A DNA stretch of 64,000 nucleotides from Plectrocnemia conspersa (Eukaryota > Arthropoda > Insecta > Trichoptera > Polycentropodidae): the NCBI GenBank assembly GCA_009617715.1, contig VTFK01000126.1:1037145-1101144 (forward strand). Reading direction: 5' to 3'. Position numbers and translations under genes: made by a program. Every line of letters starts with the position of its first letter. The first letter of the stretch is position 1. The notes beneath the pieces were generated by a model that was not told the DNA's origin, made no database searches, and saw nothing but the letters and a program-made list of their open reading frames with translations. Below are positions 1-12,299 of this stretch, one piece after another.

Positions 1-2221
1 ATATACATACTACAATAAGGTGTATTGAAAATCAAAGCACTTTCACTTTTGAAATTTACGATACGTTCCGTATATTGCGTTCATTTTCATTTCTAATTGT
101 TGAAAACGTTTCATTTTTTACATGAATGTAAAAATTCGGTTATGTGATAATTTTGATTGTTACAAAATTGTTATATATATTTTAAATATATTATACAAAC
201 ATTGCGCATCGTATTGCATTTTGTATTTAACATGTTTATTAATTATATATTGAGTAGGGCTAAACTAAAAAAATCGAAACAAAAAAACCCAACTCTTCTC
301 TTCCATAACATTTCATAAACTCAAGAATGCCAAGCGTCATTTAATTTTTACGCATTTTGATAAATGGCGAAATCTCTATATGCAAGATAATAAATACTTC
401 TCAAGAGCAAAATTGTAAAGGCAATTAAATGCAACTTTTCTGTTGGTATATTATATTTACGATTTCATTTTTTTAAACTATTTTTTTTTCTTAAGAAAAA
501 ATCCATTTTCTTTAAATATATATAGTTTATAAATAAAAAAGCTAGAATATCTCGATACGCGGCTTATGTTTTATATTAATACTAATATAATATCTTATAT
601 GATATAATAAAAAAATATTTAAAATTTTGTTTTTTTACGTTTTTTTGCATTTTTTGCAACTTTTAAAAATTAGCTCCCACAATGGAAAAATATTTTTTTA
701 ACAGATCAATAAACGAACTGAAAATAACGCTTCAGTAGCTACAATATATACAGAAAAAAATATTATTTACAATTTGATTGTAAGTCAAACGTAGTTATTA
801 TAACATATTTGTGTGTCTATGAAAGATATCTATACCCGCAGATACTATAGTTAAAAAAAAACAATAAAAAGTATCAAGACTGTTTATTTTAATTAAAAAT
901 ATAATAGAGCATATACTGCCTAAAACTTTTAATTTTTACAATCCTGCTGCTGAAAAGACTATAACTCGCTGGGCTCAAAAATTATTTCGGACATACTTTA
1001 AATTAAAAATAATTCGTATTAATTTAAAAAAGTTAAAAATTTCAATACCACAGATTGAGATAGTCCACAGCAACACAATATTAACTTGAAAATATGAGTA
1101 ATTTCTGGAATTGTGGCAATTAAAACTTTAAATTGTTTTGTTGTTATAAATAATTTATATACGTTGCAGCGATACACATGAAGAAAAAAAACAATATGCG
1201 TTGTTATAAAAACGCAAGAAAACTGTTTTTAGTGTTTATCCATTTTTTGATGTTTCAAAATATTCCACTATAAATTCAAAAATATAATTTACAAATAGTT
1301 AGACAAATATTTGAATAGCGAATAGTTTAATAGAGTGTTTAGTGACAAACTGACAACCATTCCTTTGTATAAGAATAATGTTGAAAATTTAATTGTATCT
1401 ATTTTAATAATAAGGAATATTGTTTGAACAATGTTTCAAATCAAATCATAAGTTTGACTTAATTATTGAGGTGCTAAAATAGTTTAAGACCTAATCATAT
1501 ATATAAATATTAAGTGAGAAAACAAATTTAACTAAGATAACATATATATTTTTTACATTATAAAAAAAATCATAGAGAAATTACGCAGGGTCTATCTTTA
1601 AAAAAAATGTGATATTTAAATGCTAAACGATTTTTGATTTAATGAAGTATATCACCACAATGAATCCAAATAATCTTATAGAGATTGCTCTAATAAAATA
1701 TGATCTAAAAAGAGGTATTTGTCAACATTTAAAATACAATTTTAGACTAAGATAATAATTTAAAGAAACTGAAAATGTTGTAGATTAAGGTAATAATTAC
1801 TTTAAAAAATGTATTACACAAAAAAAAAAATATATTTTTTATTATTGAATTTAAATATTTTAAGATTTATTTTATTTATAATCATATGGAAAAAAACATT
1901 GCGTCAAGATTGTATCTATGCAGCACTCTAGAGTATATTATTTACTTTTTTTATTTTATATAAACGTTCAATATATGATTACAAATACAAGAAATACATA
2001 TATTAAAGTTGCTGGTTTATAACTATTTTCTAGTTAACAAAAGAATATCGAATAGAAAAAGTCAAACAAATAGTTATAAAAATATAAGATTAGCTAAGAA
2101 AAAATAATAATTAAAAAATTACATAAATGAATTATTTAAATTATTTAATGCTTAAGACTAACTATTGATATTATATAATAACTTAAAGCTAGTAAAAAAT
2201 AAATTTATATAAAAAATAGGC
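1..2221. other. AT-rich intergenic DNA, no gene seen
   Basis: Very AT-rich sequence with short homopolymer runs and no open frame with coding character on either strand. I see no promoter of the cluster type and no recognisable mobile element. Confidence 0.7.
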
Positions 2222-2400
2222 ATAAGTGTTTATACTTAAATTTAAGTTTGATCTTGTAGTAGTAACCGCTTTTGGAGAGCATAGGGTTAATATGATCCCA
2301 CGTAATTTTTCAGTATGATTATGACATTCTTTAAAATACTATAAAGTTTTTTTATGTTTAGTATAAAAATGTGTGTAATACATTATTTTTATCGCTTTAT
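2222..2400 (+). repeat. dispersed repeat A, copy 1
   Basis: This stretch is alignable by eye to 18868-19060 inside the CP3 intron. Both carry in order a TTAAATTT-AGTTTG block, GTAGTAA/CGTAATCACCG, a GGGTTA-ATGATC block, a TTCTTTAA block and GTTAGTATAAAAA-GTGT. Same orientation, diverged and AT-rich. It is an interspersed element of unknown class. Confidence 0.55.
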
Positions 2401-2539
2401 TTTAAATAACCTTAAAATTAAAAAAAAAACAATGTTGTTACTCCACACCTAGCAAGCGTATGTTATTACTGATCTAATGATATGTGTGCTTAGTAATTTT
2501 ATTTTCCAAGTAATGTATTCTTTTTGTTTAATATCGGTT

Positions 2540-2840
2540 TAAGGGCCACAATGGCAGCAAGACATTTAAATATAAGTTCTGCGATAGGCTTAGTGAGTTA
2601 AAGCTTAAAATCCAGATATACACGAATCACCTAATACTTATTAAAAAAAATCTCAAGAACCTGAGGTTAATCAACTTGTTGATAAAAGTTGAATGGTTTA
2701 CTACTAAAGCAACGAGAAAATCGTAATAATGACAATATGTATATGTAGTAGAAATAACTTTGTTAGGTCATCGGAAATACCAAAATTAATCAACTTATCG
2801 ATTAAAATTGAATGATTTACTTCACTGCCAAATGCCAAAA
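2540..2840 (+). repeat. dispersed repeat B, copy 1, with an internal duplication
   Basis: Positions 2570-2730 match the reverse complement of about 12115-12275: the pair shares AGTTCTGCGATA-GCTTAGTGA, GTTGAATGGTTTACT and AAGCAACGAGAAA. Inside this copy a block with AATCAACTT, GTTGATAAAAGTTGAAT and GTTTACT at 2666-2705 recurs in altered form at 2788-2822. It is a decayed repeat of unknown class. Confidence 0.5.
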
Positions 2841-3292
2841 TATTTATAAAATTGAAACATTTATATTTAAATTCGCGACATATGTAACATAATTAAGAAG
2901 CATTTCCAAACATCTGTTAATACAGTTGTTGAAGATTAAAGTGATGTTAGACTTGATTTTAATCTACAAAATTCATATTCAATATCAGAGAATTTAATTT
3001 TTTAGTCGATCAATTAAATAAATATTGAATAAAGATCCATAAATTCATATTGATAATGCTAAAAATGAAATAGATAGCATTTCAATGTATAACAATTGCG
3101 TGCATTTTGCAATGGTCGTGCTGTTCACGTTCCAATATGCGTTTCGTTAATGCGATTCGGATCTCGCTTTGCGCAAAAAGAACCGTTTCTACCAAAAAAA
3201 GATTCGGTGTGAACGGGGAGACAGATACGAAAGGCGGAGATCAGGGGGAATCTGCCCCACCAGAGCCGCTGTTCGGGTGTGGGGCTCCGGCG

Positions 3293-3356
3293 TATATAAA
3301 GGCGTCCGTGCACTCTGGATACCGCAGAAGCAGTTTTCTCCACAAGAAAAGGCTTT
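3293..3356 (+). promoter_or_regulatory. CP1 core promoter and conserved leader motif
   Basis: TATATAAA lies at 3293-3300. The leader motif follows: AAGCAGTTTTC ending at 3338, a 7-nt spacer, and GAAAAGGCTTT at 3346-3356. GCAG starts 37 nt after the TATA start, so transcription should begin just 5' of the motif. The 180 bases upstream are much more GC-rich than the surroundings and contain several GGGG/CCCC runs. Confidence 0.75.
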
Positions 3357-3428
3357 CTATAACGAGTACTGGGTCTACCAGCAGCGTTATCAACGACATT
3401 GCATATTAGTTCGAAAAATAACACAAAC

Positions 3429-4517
3429 ATGAACTCTTCGGTGAGTTTTTAACATTAATTAAATTCGTAGAATCGCTATAAATATTTATATTAATAATTC
3501 ATAATCTCAAGTTCCGGCTATAATATCGCTCACTGGATATATTATATTGCATAACTTGGTTAGTCACATATATATTTAATCGACTTTGCGGTTCACTATA
3601 ATGTAATCCAGATCCGTCTATTAATTCGCTAATTTGCATCGGTAGTTAAAATTCAATTTTATAGATCAATCATTTGCGGTTTGCGATAACAACCTCGAAA
3701 TGCCGACGGATGATAAAATATACGCTGAAATGCGTTCGTGTCATAATAGTGTAATTCGCTGCAATTTGCAGCGTGGGCGGAGAAGTAGAAATCTATCTAA
3801 ATCGGCGATGCAATAATGCAGCCAATTTGCGATCGATTGCGGTTGTCTAATTAGCGATAATGTCTGCATTGGGATTATGAAACGTGTCGTATTATGTATT
3901 GTTGATAGATCATATATCATTATTTATTATTGCAGATTTTCGTTACACTGTTGTTCGTCGGTTTGGTGTCCGCTTCCGGATGGGGACATGATGATGGAAG
4001 CTGGAAGGGAGATCACGGTTTAGTGCACTACGGACACGGAGGAATCCACAAATATGGACCAGCTCCTCTCGCTCATGATGGACGCGTTCTCGATACCCCC
4101 GAAGTCGCCCACGCTAAAGCTGCCCATCTTGCCGCTCATTCTGCTGCTGCTCACGCTGCTCCAGCTCACGGTGCGTGGGCTCCAGCCGCTCCATCTCACG
4201 GTGCCTGGGCTCCAGCCGCTCCATCTCACGGTGCATGGGCTCCAGCCGCTCACGGAGCGTGGGCTCCAGCCGCCCATGCTTGGGCTCCTGCTGCTCACGC
4301 TGCATGGGCTCCAGACGCTCACTACGGAAAATGGACTGGTCCAGCGGCTCACATCGAACTGACCCACGACGGCAAGTTCTTGAAAGACACCCCCGAAGTA
4401 TCTCACGCTAAGGCTGCCCATGCTGCCCTTTATTCCCAAGCCGCCCATGCCGCCGCCGCCCAACCAGACTACGGACACGAACAAGCTTACGCACCAGCTC
4501 ACGGACACGGATGGTAA
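3429..4517 (+). CDS. CP1: cuticle protein with two DTPEV modules and an APAA repeat centre
   Basis: Probably a secreted structural protein of the exoskeleton. Exons 3429-3440 (MNSS) and 3936-4517, intron 495 bp with GT-AG ends, about 197 residues. The start is the only ATG joining in frame to the exon-2 signal peptide (IFVTLLFVGLVSAS). The mature part begins with DDGSWKGD. Module 1 ([21 protein letters not shown]) is near residues 48-70. Seven WAP units with the flavour HGAWAPAAPS follow. Module 2 (ELTHDGKFLKDTPEVSHAKAAH) is near 138-165 and the end is Gly/His/Tyr rich. APA-type repeats are common in insect cuticle proteins. AATAAA lies at 4538-4543. The exact family name is from memory; the role as cuticle protein is well supported by composition and repeats. 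Confidence 0.88.
4167..4319 (+). repeat. 30-bp minisatellite inside CP1
   Basis: Two full 30-bp units encoding HGAWAPAAPS are followed by shortened units (HGAWAPAA, HAWAPAA, HAAWAPDA). All variants keep the reading frame, so copy number could vary without breaking the protein. Confidence 0.85.
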
Positions 4518-4544
4518 TTCCGAAACGTCAACTTTCGAATAAAA

Positions 4545-7460
4545 ACTGTATTATTAAGCTTTAGACGACTACATCCACCGCTCCGACGACGACTGCATCT
4601 TATTAACTCATCTCATGCGAGCTCTGTAAGAGCTCGATTGTATATACTTCTCTCAGTCATTCTTTGTTTTTCATCTCTGTTTCCCTTCTGTTTTTATATT
4701 TGTTTTATTCTTGTTGTGTGATATCTCTGTTTGTTTATTGTTTCAATCCTTATTTCCATTCTATCTTTCTTCTACTCATTTTAAGGTATTTATAGTAAAG
4801 TTTGTGATATATGCAATGCGAAATAAATCGAAAATAATTAAAACACGTTTTATTATTTATTTTATCAAAAAGGTACTTTCTATGAGTTATATAATTATCA
4901 AATATAAATAAGTAGTTACCAAATTTGATACGCATGACAGACAACGAGACAGTTGCAATGCAAAAAAGAAAACGAAATTAAGTATACTACAATATAATAC
5001 ATAAAATCTAATACGCTTATAACTTTAAGAGCATTTATCTGAAAATTATAATTTAAACCATAGACTAGAAATTTATGTAACTAGTATTAAGTATAAAAAA
5101 AAGAATAATTTCAGTATTATTAGATTTTTAAAATAAATATAAATAAACTAAAATAAATAATAATAATCTAGGAAAATAAATAAACTTTCCCATATCTTAA
5201 AATTAGACAATGAATTATTGTTAAAAATATATTTTTTAGAGCAGTTATAAAAGTATTAAAATAATATCAAATCAAGATCAACTCATCTAACTATTTTTCG
5301 ATAAATCAAGATTAAAATTATTTATTAAATAATTAATTCAAGTAAAGTCCTATGATTATAATTATTTTATTTATAATTTATTTTTCCCGTGTTGTAGTAA
5401 CTAACGATGTGAATTATAATTTGTTGATAAAATTTGAGAACTATATTCCATTTGCCTTTTAATAAGTGCTATTTAATATAGTAAATCAATTGTATGTACA
5501 TATATATTAAAATTGTAGTACAAAGTTAAGATTTAATATAAATAAAATTTATTTATTCATTAAAAGTAAGTTTTAAAATATGACTATCTATAGAATAATT
5601 ATCAGAAACTAGAGAAAGAGTCTAGTGAAATTATTTTTAATTTATTGAGCGAATCGATGTAGAAATATATTATTATTTAAAAGTTAAATTGTAAAATATA
5701 GGAAATTTATTTAATCAATATATTTTTACATCATCACTGTTACTCATCTCCAGTCTTTCGTAAAAATAGAGATTTTGAAATAACTTTGGATTGGACAGAT
5801 TTTTTATAACCATTATGGTAAAAATTATGGTATATAGGTAATCATTAAGGTTAAAAATAATTTATAATCATTAAAAAAATAATTTAATAGCAATTTCATT
5901 TGTAAATACATTTAATAAAAATTATCCCAAGATTTGACCATCGAATAATAATCGTCAACAGAGACATTAAAGTGCTCTTCTTAAAATAATATGTTGTTGA
6001 CAATATAAAAAAAAAATCTAATATATTCAATGTAAAAAATAGGTATGTAGATTATTGTCGATTGTTGCTATCGAAAATACATACATAAAATTTGGTTATT
6101 TATCAATGGCAATGTCATAACAGCAAGGTCGTCGTTTTACTATGATTCGATAGTGAGAATAAATTTATCAGCCCACTCTATCGATCTATATACATATTTA
6201 CAAAAGATTGATGACTAGCTGTTTTTTTTTGCGGTTGCTTTTAATGCAAATTGAAGCATTTAACCGGCAAATTACCATACGATCATTTTTAAATCAATAC
6301 TAGTCACGTATGATATAACATATAACGAAAGTATTTTACGGGAGGGCCTCAAATTATGTATGTGAAAATATTGTTTAATTTTATAATGGCGACCTTGTTT
6401 GTCGAAAGGGTTATATGCTGTATCAATATTTTTATTGACGGAAAATAATTATGTAAAAACGTGCATTTGAACAAAAGGGAATTATTTTAATTTAGCAATA
6501 TATGTTCAGATAATTACAAATTTATAAAAAAATCGGTAGAAAATCTTTCAAGGTGCGCCTTTGCCCTAGGCGTCCGTTTTAAAACAGTTTAAAATACCTT
6601 GAAAATACACATATCGTGCAAGGTAAAGTATGTGTCAATAAGGTTATTAACTTTTTAGGTTAACAGTAATTGTGTAATACAGTAGTCTTGAGATATGTAT
6701 TATATAATTTCTCAATTAAGAATTGTCACACAGATCAGTTCCTGGATGGTAAGAAAATTAACGGCTTAGTCATCTAAATATCCGCAATGAATATATACCT
6801 ATATCCGGTTATAAGAAGTGAATAATAAAACTGTATATGTCCATAGTAAATAATAAATATTGTTGTGATACATAATTAAAGGTCACATTAAATAAGTTTT
6901 AATTTTAAGCTCATTAGCTCTTACAAATTATCAATGAAATATAATAATATAGATATAGCACTACCATTTCTCTATATAAAAAATAGTGGCATCAAACATT
7001 TTAAGTTTACATATTATTTTAATATAAATTTAAAATATTTAATATAAATAAATGTAATCGTTATGGGCCGAATCGCATTCGTCACTATTTTAACGGCGGT
7101 GATTTTAACATGGCTCTATAAATCAATCTGCATTGATTTATATAGCTATGATTTTTATACGTACATTAGATACGAATTCACAATCTTAAATGTTATAGTA
7201 TTATATCAATTAAATGAATGGACATACAATTAAAATAAACAAAAAATTTGAATTGCGCGGCTCAGACTTTTATTTAAGGAAAACGATATTGCGTTGAAAT
7301 ATTAACTATTTTTAATTAACATTCAAATAAAATCCCTGTTTATAAATATGAAAAGGCTACTGATTTACTTGTTTAAGTAAGATGATTACAATGAACATAA
7401 CTTGACTCAATCCATCCGCTTTTGAATGACCTTTTCATCAGTTAATTGTGTTTTTTTTTC
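4545..7460. other. AT-rich intergenic DNA, no gene seen
   Basis: The short open frames here (4711-4944 on both strands) are Lys/Ile/Tyr/Phe-rich and match chance AT-rich translation. I see no promoter, RNA gene or recognisable element. Confidence 0.65.
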
Positions 7461-7618
7461 GCCCATTCCCTTTCGCTCGCTCGCGTCTAAAGTGACGAGA
7501 GTGAGTGAGAGATAAGGGCGTGCGTTACATGTGTTCCGCAAGCCCACTTTTTCTCACTCAATCTCGTCACTTAACACGCGAGCGAGCGAAAGGGTATGTA
7601 TATCACCGTACGCACCTG
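7461..7618 (-). mobile_element. foldback element (MITE-like), copy 1
   Basis: Nearly the whole element is an inverted repeat. The left arm has CCCTTTCGCTCGCTCGCG and AGTGACGAGAGTGAGTGA; the right arm has TCACTCAATCTCGTCACTT and CGCGAGCGAGCGAAAGGG. The centre is about 45 bp. The right end reads ACCGTACGCACCTG; the matching outer left end is missing. It matches 47177-47351 in the opposite orientation. Confidence 0.8.
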
Positions 7619-7967
7619 ATTTCAATGAAATATAAAAATAATATTTTTTTTTCAACTTTTACATATTATACCTTTTACTAACAATTTTAATCTCTATATA
7701 TATATTTTTTTTAAATATAAGAATAGTAATGACGATTATTTATATAAATTATATTAACGTTTAAATACTTTTTTTGACATTTGGAAACCAACTAATTTTC
7801 ATATAATAGTGATTTTCAAACATTGCTATATACATACAATTTAAACCCTTCCTCTAACAAAGCAGAAACATGCGCGCTTACCGGTAATGTACACTTACTG
7901 TACATAGTAATGTGTAAAAAATAGTGATTTAAATTAGAATAGAACGAAAAATATTACACCTTGAACC

Positions 7968-8085
7968 TTGAATGCATTTTATTGCATTTGGAAACAAACT
8001 AAATTACACACGATATTTTTAAATGCAATTATAAAAAAAACACCATTATTTTTGTAGGCAAATGGCAACAAAATGCATTCAAGGG
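7968..8085. repeat. small inverted-repeat element
   Basis: CCTTGAATGCATTTTATTGC at the left is mirrored by GCAACAAAATGCATTCAAGG at the right, with about 75 bp between. It has the shape of a short MITE; I could not identify target-site duplications. Confidence 0.5.
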
Positions 8086-8586
8086 TTAACCTTTTGAAGT
8101 CTTTTGTCCATACGTATTTGAAATAATGATAAGTACTTCAAAAATAGTATTAATTAAATTCTATTTAATTATAAAAAATAAATTTCAATGAAAAATTAAA
8201 TTCAAATTAAAAACATAAAATTCTAGTCATTAATAAATAAATTAATATAATTATAAAAAAAATATTTTTTTAATAATTATAACAATATTTAGCATATAAA
8301 TATTTAATTTAACTTCTAAAGATAATTCTGGCAAAATATAACTTATTTCATATAATCTAGAAGAAATATTTTTTTGTATGTGGTAAAAATGAGTTGGACT
8401 AGAGGCAACACTTATTAAAAAAACTTTGGACTACAAAGGGTTAATTAAATTATTCATAATTCTAAATTCCTACTGTTCGCCGGACCTTAGGCTTTATATA
8501 TAATAATACAATTATTGATAGAATCTTTTTAAAAGAATACTTGTGTGTTCAATTTCAAGAGCACTGCAGATTTCATCAGAATATAG

Positions 8587-8923
8587 CAGGCATGGCGAAC
8601 CTTTTTGGGTTCGCGTGCCAAAAATCCTCCAAAAAAAAAAAAATATTATTCCTCGATTGTGTGGCGTGCCCAAGGAGTAAAAAAATTACCAAGATAGAAA
8701 AAATAAATAATTATATTTTTTTAAAACGATTGTCGTTTATCTTAGAAAACATTTGATAATTAATAAAATGAAATAAATGAATAATTCACGGGTTATTTAA
8801 TCAAGATTTTCATTTTTAAGTTTCAAATTAAAAAATATTTTTGAACTTGGAAATCGTTCGCGTGCACTCCAAATTCTCAAACGTGCCACCTCGGGCACGC
8901 GTGCCCTAGGTTCGCCATGCCTG
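8587..8923. mobile_element. non-autonomous hAT-type element with 8-bp target duplication
   Basis: Perfect terminal inverted repeats CAGGCATGGCGAACCT (left) and AGGTTCGCCATGCCTG (right) enclose 337 bp. The 8 bases GAATATAG occur directly on both sides (8579-8586 and 8924-8931). An 8-bp duplication with CAG termini is the hallmark of the hAT superfamily. Subterminal CGTGCC/GGCACG motifs recur. There is no transposase, so it depended on another element. Confidence 0.9.
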
Positions 8924-9115
8924 GAATATAGCATATATCATACAATAAAGCATTGTCTTAGTGCAAAGTACTCTTGAGCACTTCTCTAGTGTGGTTTTAA
9001 AATAATGCAAGCAACACATAAATATTATATATTTTTCTATCCACAAAATTCCTACAAGGTATGCTGGGTAACTTTTATAATACTCTTCAGTCATGTGGGC
9101 GAGTATATCCGGGAA

Positions 9116-9146
9116 AGAATTTCTTCAAGCTGCTTGAAGAAATTCT
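9116..9146. repeat. 31-nt perfect palindrome
   Basis: Two 15-nt arms (AGAATTTCTTCAAGC and its exact complement) flank a single T. It is rich in GAA/TTC triplets. It lies in non-coding DNA about 1.1 kb upstream of CP2. Confidence 0.85.
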
Positions 9147-9149
9147 GGA

Positions 9150-10250
9150 AGAACTTCGCTTTGTCTGCCACCCAATTATCAGCGGTTGTATTCCCAAGTA
9201 TTTTTTGAAGTATCGCATGAAAGAACAGAAGTAATTGACAACTCCACAATAGGTACTTATTGCACTTATATATAAATAAATATAAGTTTTTAGAGGCGAT
9301 GTGTGGTTCAGCATTGTCATGCCAGAAAATTTAACTTTTTTAATTGACCGCTGCTGAGACTAGTCGAAACAGATTTTTTTTATATATTATCGATTTTTTT
9401 TATGCAGGGTGCATTTGCGTAAAGCTGGTATGTAAATAAATACATTAATGCAATATCGATTGTGTATATATCTGTTTTGTAGAATAATAGGTGTGTAACT
9501 TAATTATTAGCAAATATTTATTACTTGTAAATATTGTCGCAAGAGATAGTGCTTCACTGATTGTAATTTCTGAATCAAGTATAAATTAAATTATTTTTTT
9601 AAAAATTAATTTTTATTGTGAAGCATTTAATTTAAATAAAGATAAAACAACACTATACAAAGAATATTATACATAAACATTATTTTTTTTTCATAATTTC
9701 TAATACAAATTGAAAAAGTAATTATATGATTTAATACACATCGAGAAAAGTAGATAGTAAATATATTTAAGCATATCTTAAAAAATAATATTTAAGATGG
9801 ACTATAATTTATGTTTTGGCATGTTTTTTTTTAGCAAAAACATTAAATTTATTGTACACGATTGAATCATAATAAATAAATATGAAATAGCACTAGGAGC
9901 AAAACACGCAATATATTAGGGTTAGTTAAACACAAAAACAACAATCTGGATCAGATAGATATAATAATACAGATGTTAAGCTACAAGGCCGATTTTTTCA
10001 TTGTTAAAGGAAAAGTAGTGTAGCGACAATGCACACGATGCGACTGCAATTATCTCATTCTGGAAATGCCAACAACAATGTCGGAGGCAACATAATTGAT
10101 TTGCATATATGCTAATAATTAGGCGTTACACTTTTTTTAGATTCAACATTGGGGACCAGGCGTAGGAATGCTAATAAAGTCACAGAGGCCGTTTACAATG
10201 TCGATGTGTTTGTGAGCTTCGGAAGATTTCCCCCACCACGTGTGTCGGAT
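9150..10250. other. intergenic DNA upstream of CP2
   Basis: AT-rich up to about 10000, then more mixed and GC-richer near the promoter, with a run of C at 10230-10234 followed by ACCACGTG (an E-box core) just upstream of the TATA box. No gene seen. Confidence 0.6.
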
Positions 10251-10256
10251 GATAGG

Positions 10257-10319
10257 TATAAAGACTCCTGTTTAGCAAAGATTCGTCACAAAGCAGTTTT
10301 CTCGTCGGAAAAGGCTTAT
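10257..10319 (+). promoter_or_regulatory. CP2 core promoter and conserved leader motif
   Basis: TATAAA lies at 10257-10262. AAGCAGTTTTC at 10291-10301, a 6-nt spacer TCGTCG and GAAAAGGCTTA from 10308. GCAG starts 36 nt after the TATA start. Confidence 0.78.
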
Positions 10320-10331
10320 TCAGCATCCAAA

Positions 10332-11065
10332 ATGAACTCCATGGTAAGTAAATACAATAATTCACTAACAATGTCTTATAAAAATGTATCTCATTATTTT
10401 TTATGTTATAGATTGTGGTGGCATTGTTCTGCTTGAGCGGATTAGCGTTCGCTGAAGACGATGGAAGCTGGAAGGGTGAGGGTCTCATTGAATCTCAAGA
10501 TTTCGGTCCAAATGATGATGGACACTACATCGCCCGTTACGTATCTCCATACTACGGCTCATACGTATCTCCCTACTACGCCGGAGTGTATCATTATGGA
10601 GCTCCATTAGCTCATGACGGACGCGTAGTAGATACAGTCGAAGTAGCCCAAGCTAAAGCTGCTCATTTCGCTGCCCACGCTGCCGCTACCCACGGAGTCG
10701 TAGCTTTGACCCACGACGGAAAATACTTGCAAGACACCGTTGAAGTAGCCCAAGCTAAAGCTGCTCACTTCGCCGCCCATGCTGCCGTCCATGGAGCTCC
10801 AGCCCATGTTGAGCTTACTCATGATGGAAAATACTTGAAGGACACCCCAGAAGTAGCTCATGCTAAAGCCGCCCACTTCGCCGCTGTAGCAGCCGCTTCC
10901 CATGGTTATGCCCCAGCTCATGTCTACGCCCCAGCCCATGTTGAGCTCACACCCGACGGCAAATACTTAAAGGATACCCCAGAAGTAGCTCACGCCAAGG
11001 CCAACCACTTCGCCGCTGTCGCCGCCGCTTCCAACCACGTCTACCCATACGTATACCATTATTAG
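10332..11065 (+). CDS. CP2: cuticle protein with four DTxEV modules
   Basis: Exons 10332-10343 (MNSM) and 10412-11065, intron 68 bp, about 221 residues. The signal peptide spans the intron (IVVALFCLSGLAFA) and the mature end starts [16 protein letters not shown], the same N-terminal motif as CP8-CP13. Four modules follow: [57 protein letters not shown] and [19 protein letters not shown], separated by Ala/His/Tyr-rich linkers; the last ends in Tyr/His. The first two have DTVEV in place of DTPEV. AATAAA lies at 11156-11161. By N-terminus it links the MNS pair (CP1, CP2) to the CP8-CP14 subgroup. Likely a secreted, cross-linkable cuticle component. Confidence 0.9.
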
Positions 11066-11164
11066 GAAACGATTCAATAACTATTGATGAAGTTTTAGGT
11101 GTGATATATGTTTTAGTCATCTGTGTCCCTCACTCGAACATTTTAACGATATAAAAATAAACCG

Positions 11165-11985
11165 ACCGATTTAATACATGGTGCATAATATTTATGTACA
11201 GATCAAATGTTATGGCAAAAAAAATTAATAAATAATTTATTTATTAAATATGAAATGTCTTTAATTATAATTTTACTTTATAGGAAAAAAATATTGTTGA
11301 TTACTTCAATTCATCAAAAGTAATGGAACTACTAGTTTTAACCATTCATATACTTTATTTTTTAATTGATAAACGCGAACATATTGGTAGAATTATTTTT
11401 ATATATTTAGCAGTGCTGTTTTTAAGGAAATTGCAAAGTGGCATTGTATAATAATTTACACAAAAAAGTGGAGTACACATAAGCTTATCGATATGATTAT
11501 TTATAAATAGAAAATCTTTTATAAAAACTAAAATACATTTATGGCTACGATAAGACTGAATAGTTTCAGATATGTTTATATTCAATTTTCTAATCATCAA
11601 TGCGCAATACGGAGCTTAAAGTATTAATGGTTATTTTAAATTCATAAAAACACCAAAAGGCCTTCTAACTATATATATTTAGTTAAGCGATGAAAAGCAA
11701 ACAATACGATAATATTTATATTTATTTTAGTCTCCGCTAGATACATATGGCTTTAATTACATAGCTTGCTCTATAACTGTTAACTTTACAGCAATTAAAA
11801 AATACTGGATGCTATATATATCTAGTTGCTTTAATATGGTAAAAAAAGTACACTTTAATGCTAAACAACTGTAGTTAAAGATGTTTAGAAATGCTTCTTA
11901 ATATGTTTCTAATTATTCTACATATGTAAGTATATATTTAGAGGCCCATTTTTTTTTAATAATAGCGCATTTTTATTAATAAAAA
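11165..11985. other. AT-rich intergenic DNA, no gene seen
   Basis: No coding signal or recognisable element; the open frame at 11355-11600 (- strand) has no family resemblance and AT-driven composition. Confidence 0.6.
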
Positions 11986-11993
11986 TTCGAGTG

Positions 11994-12062
11994 CCGCTGC
12001 CGGGGCTCGAACCCGTAACTTCAGATTTACTAGTCTGAGACGTTACGGACTACGCTATTCCG
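11994..12062 (-). other. tRNA-like segment (pol III box A and box B), probably SINE-derived
   Basis: Read on the - strand, TAGCGTAGTCCG (12046-12057) fits a pol III A box and GGGTTCGAGCCCC (12002-12014) a B box, with an imperfect anticodon-like hairpin (TCAGA/TCTGA) between. The acceptor arms do not pair and the loop is 8 nt, so a working tRNA is unlikely. It lies beside repeat B and may be part of the same element. Confidence 0.6.
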
Positions 12063-12109
12063 TACTTAATCTTTAACGTTTTAACCTATATCACTACAAT
12101 CAACTAAAA

Positions 12110-12290
12110 TATTATCACCGCTTTCTCGTTGCTTTCGATAAAGTAAACCATTCAACTGTTGAAGATGCAACAATTTTTTTGGTAAAAATTACGAGATTCG
12201 TATACATATAGACTTCAGACTCTAATTCACTAAGCATATCGCAGAACTCAGGATAAAAAGCCTTACTGCCACTGCGACCGTAAAACTGAT
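12110..12290 (-). repeat. dispersed repeat B, copy 2 (inverted)
   Basis: The reverse complement matches 2545-2740: TGAGTTCTGCGATA, GCTTAGTGAATTAG, GTTGAATGGTTTACT and AAGCAACGAGAAA occur in the same order. It directly adjoins the tRNA-like segment at 11994-12062, as a head-and-body SINE would. Confidence 0.5.
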
Positions 12291-12299
12291 TTAAAACAG

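Noticed and set aside
3107..3409. Open frame covering the CP1 promoter
   Set aside because: It contains the TATA box and the leader motif, overlaps an antisense frame, and shows no protein family.
11994..12062. Functional tRNA gene (Thr-like AGT in the loop)
   Set aside because: Box A and B are present, but the acceptor stem does not pair and the anticodon stem-loop has an 8-nt loop, so it is a tRNA-like remnant.
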